A stretch of DNA of 5,994 nucleotides from JBKSMP01 sp964582055. GTDB taxonomy: Bacteria > Verrucomicrobiota > Verrucomicrobiia > Opitutales > UBA9783. The notes under the pieces are model-generated. The model ran no database searches and was not told the DNA's origin. It saw only the letters and a list, made by a program, of their open reading frames with translations. Where the stretch lies: the NCBI GenBank assembly GCA_964582055.1, contig CAZOPT010000033.1:1-5994 (forward strand), written 5' to 3'. The position numbers and the translations under genes are program-made. Each line of letters opens with the position of its first letter. Position 1 is the first letter of the stretch. Positions 5,694 through 5,994 of this stretch are shown piece after piece.

Positions 5694-5994
5694 AAAGAAA
5701 ATTTGAATACACCAGGAAAACTCAAAATAGATTCAGCATTTGAAGAAAAATTAAGAAATGATTTAGGTACTGAAAGAAAACAACAAGAAACCACAACATT
5801 CAATGAAAGTTTTTCTTTTAATATACCACCTGCACCAACTTTGAATCTGAACAAAGAACTCATTCCAAATGCACCAACACCACCCCCATTAAATCTAAAT
5901 TCAACTAAAACTGAACAACCTAAGCAACAAGAATTTTATATACCACCTGCACCAGAATTGAAACTCGATACACCATCCATTAAAACAAAAACAA
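5694..5994 (+). pseudogene. Continuation of the 4176 gene beyond an in-frame TAA, Pro-rich repeats, runs off the window
   Basis: The frame of the preceding gene continues for 100 codons after the TAA with no further stop. It encodes NTPGKLKIDSAF at 5706-5741, which matches NKPGKLELDNGF at 5595-5630, 37 codons earlier. Proline-rich units follow: NIPPAPTLNLN, NAPTPPPLNLN and YIPPAPELKLD. The shared motif across the stop shows both parts once formed one protein. No ATG is present in this frame after the stop. TTG at 5703 lacks a convincing ribosome binding site, so separate translation is doubtful. The TAA could come from AAA, CAA or GAA by one substitution. The true 3' end lies outside the window. 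Confidence 0.65.
5821..5954 (+). repeat. 17-base direct repeat encoding an IPPAP unit
   Basis: An identical 17-base sequence (ATATACCACCTGCACCA) occurs at 5821-5837 and 5938-5954. The copies are 117 bases (39 codons) apart in the same frame, each encoding IPPAP. The following codons diverge, giving TLNLN in one and ELKLD in the other, so this is a protein-level tandem repeat that has partly decayed. A looser unit, IPNAPTPPPLNLN, lies between them. The series may continue beyond the window. Confidence 0.75.

Noticed and set aside
5438..5863. A 141-residue minus-strand reading frame opposite the end of the secreted-protein gene.
   Set aside because: Serine/phenylalanine-rich antisense translation of the Lys/Glu/Asn-rich repeat region; the plus frame has internal repeats and the signal-bearing N-terminus.

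Overview
The window is AT-rich bacterial DNA carrying an anaerobic ribonucleotide-reduction operon, a small lysine/cysteine-rich protein gene on the opposite strand, a tRNA-Phe gene, and the start of a long gene for an unrecognised secreted coiled-coil protein. NrdD and its radical-SAM activase show that the organism makes DNA precursors under anoxic conditions. The small minus-strand protein (basic N-terminal tail plus a carbohydrate-binding-module-like beta-sandwich) resembles proteins I associate, from memory, with the Planctomycetes-Verrucomicrobia-Chlamydiae-Lentisphaerae group. That assignment is weak and nothing here fixes the species. All four stop codons seen are TAA and the standard bacterial code fits.

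Layout. Positions 1-194 are a non-coding leader with a candidate promoter and one DnaA-box-like site. nrdD (195-2570) and nrdG (2549-3226) overlap by 22 bases and form one translation-coupled unit: NrdG uses S-adenosylmethionine to place the glycyl radical on NrdD, and NrdD then reduces ribonucleotides. NrdD has an extra C-terminal thioredoxin-like domain, which suggests a built-in reductant. The unit ends in a structured element (3270-3355) made of two abutting hairpins and a T-run, which is a terminator or possibly a small RNA. Its T-run meets the stop codon of the convergent small gene (3354-3737, minus). A roughly 300-base very AT-rich gap follows, with a perfect 17-base palindrome. Then comes tRNA-Phe(GAA) with encoded CCA (4041-4116), flanked by an 11-base direct repeat.

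From 4176 a secreted, coiled-coil, glutamine/glutamate/lysine-rich protein is encoded. Its 505-codon frame stops at TAA 5691-5693. The same frame then stays open to the end of the window, and sequence after the stop repeats a motif found before it (PGKLELD, then PGKLKID). The stop therefore lies inside a repeat-bearing C-terminal region. The best explanation is a nonsense mutation, a sequencing error or readthrough, not a true gene end.

The nrd part looks like conserved metabolism. The part after the tRNA is the most accessory-looking and least explained.
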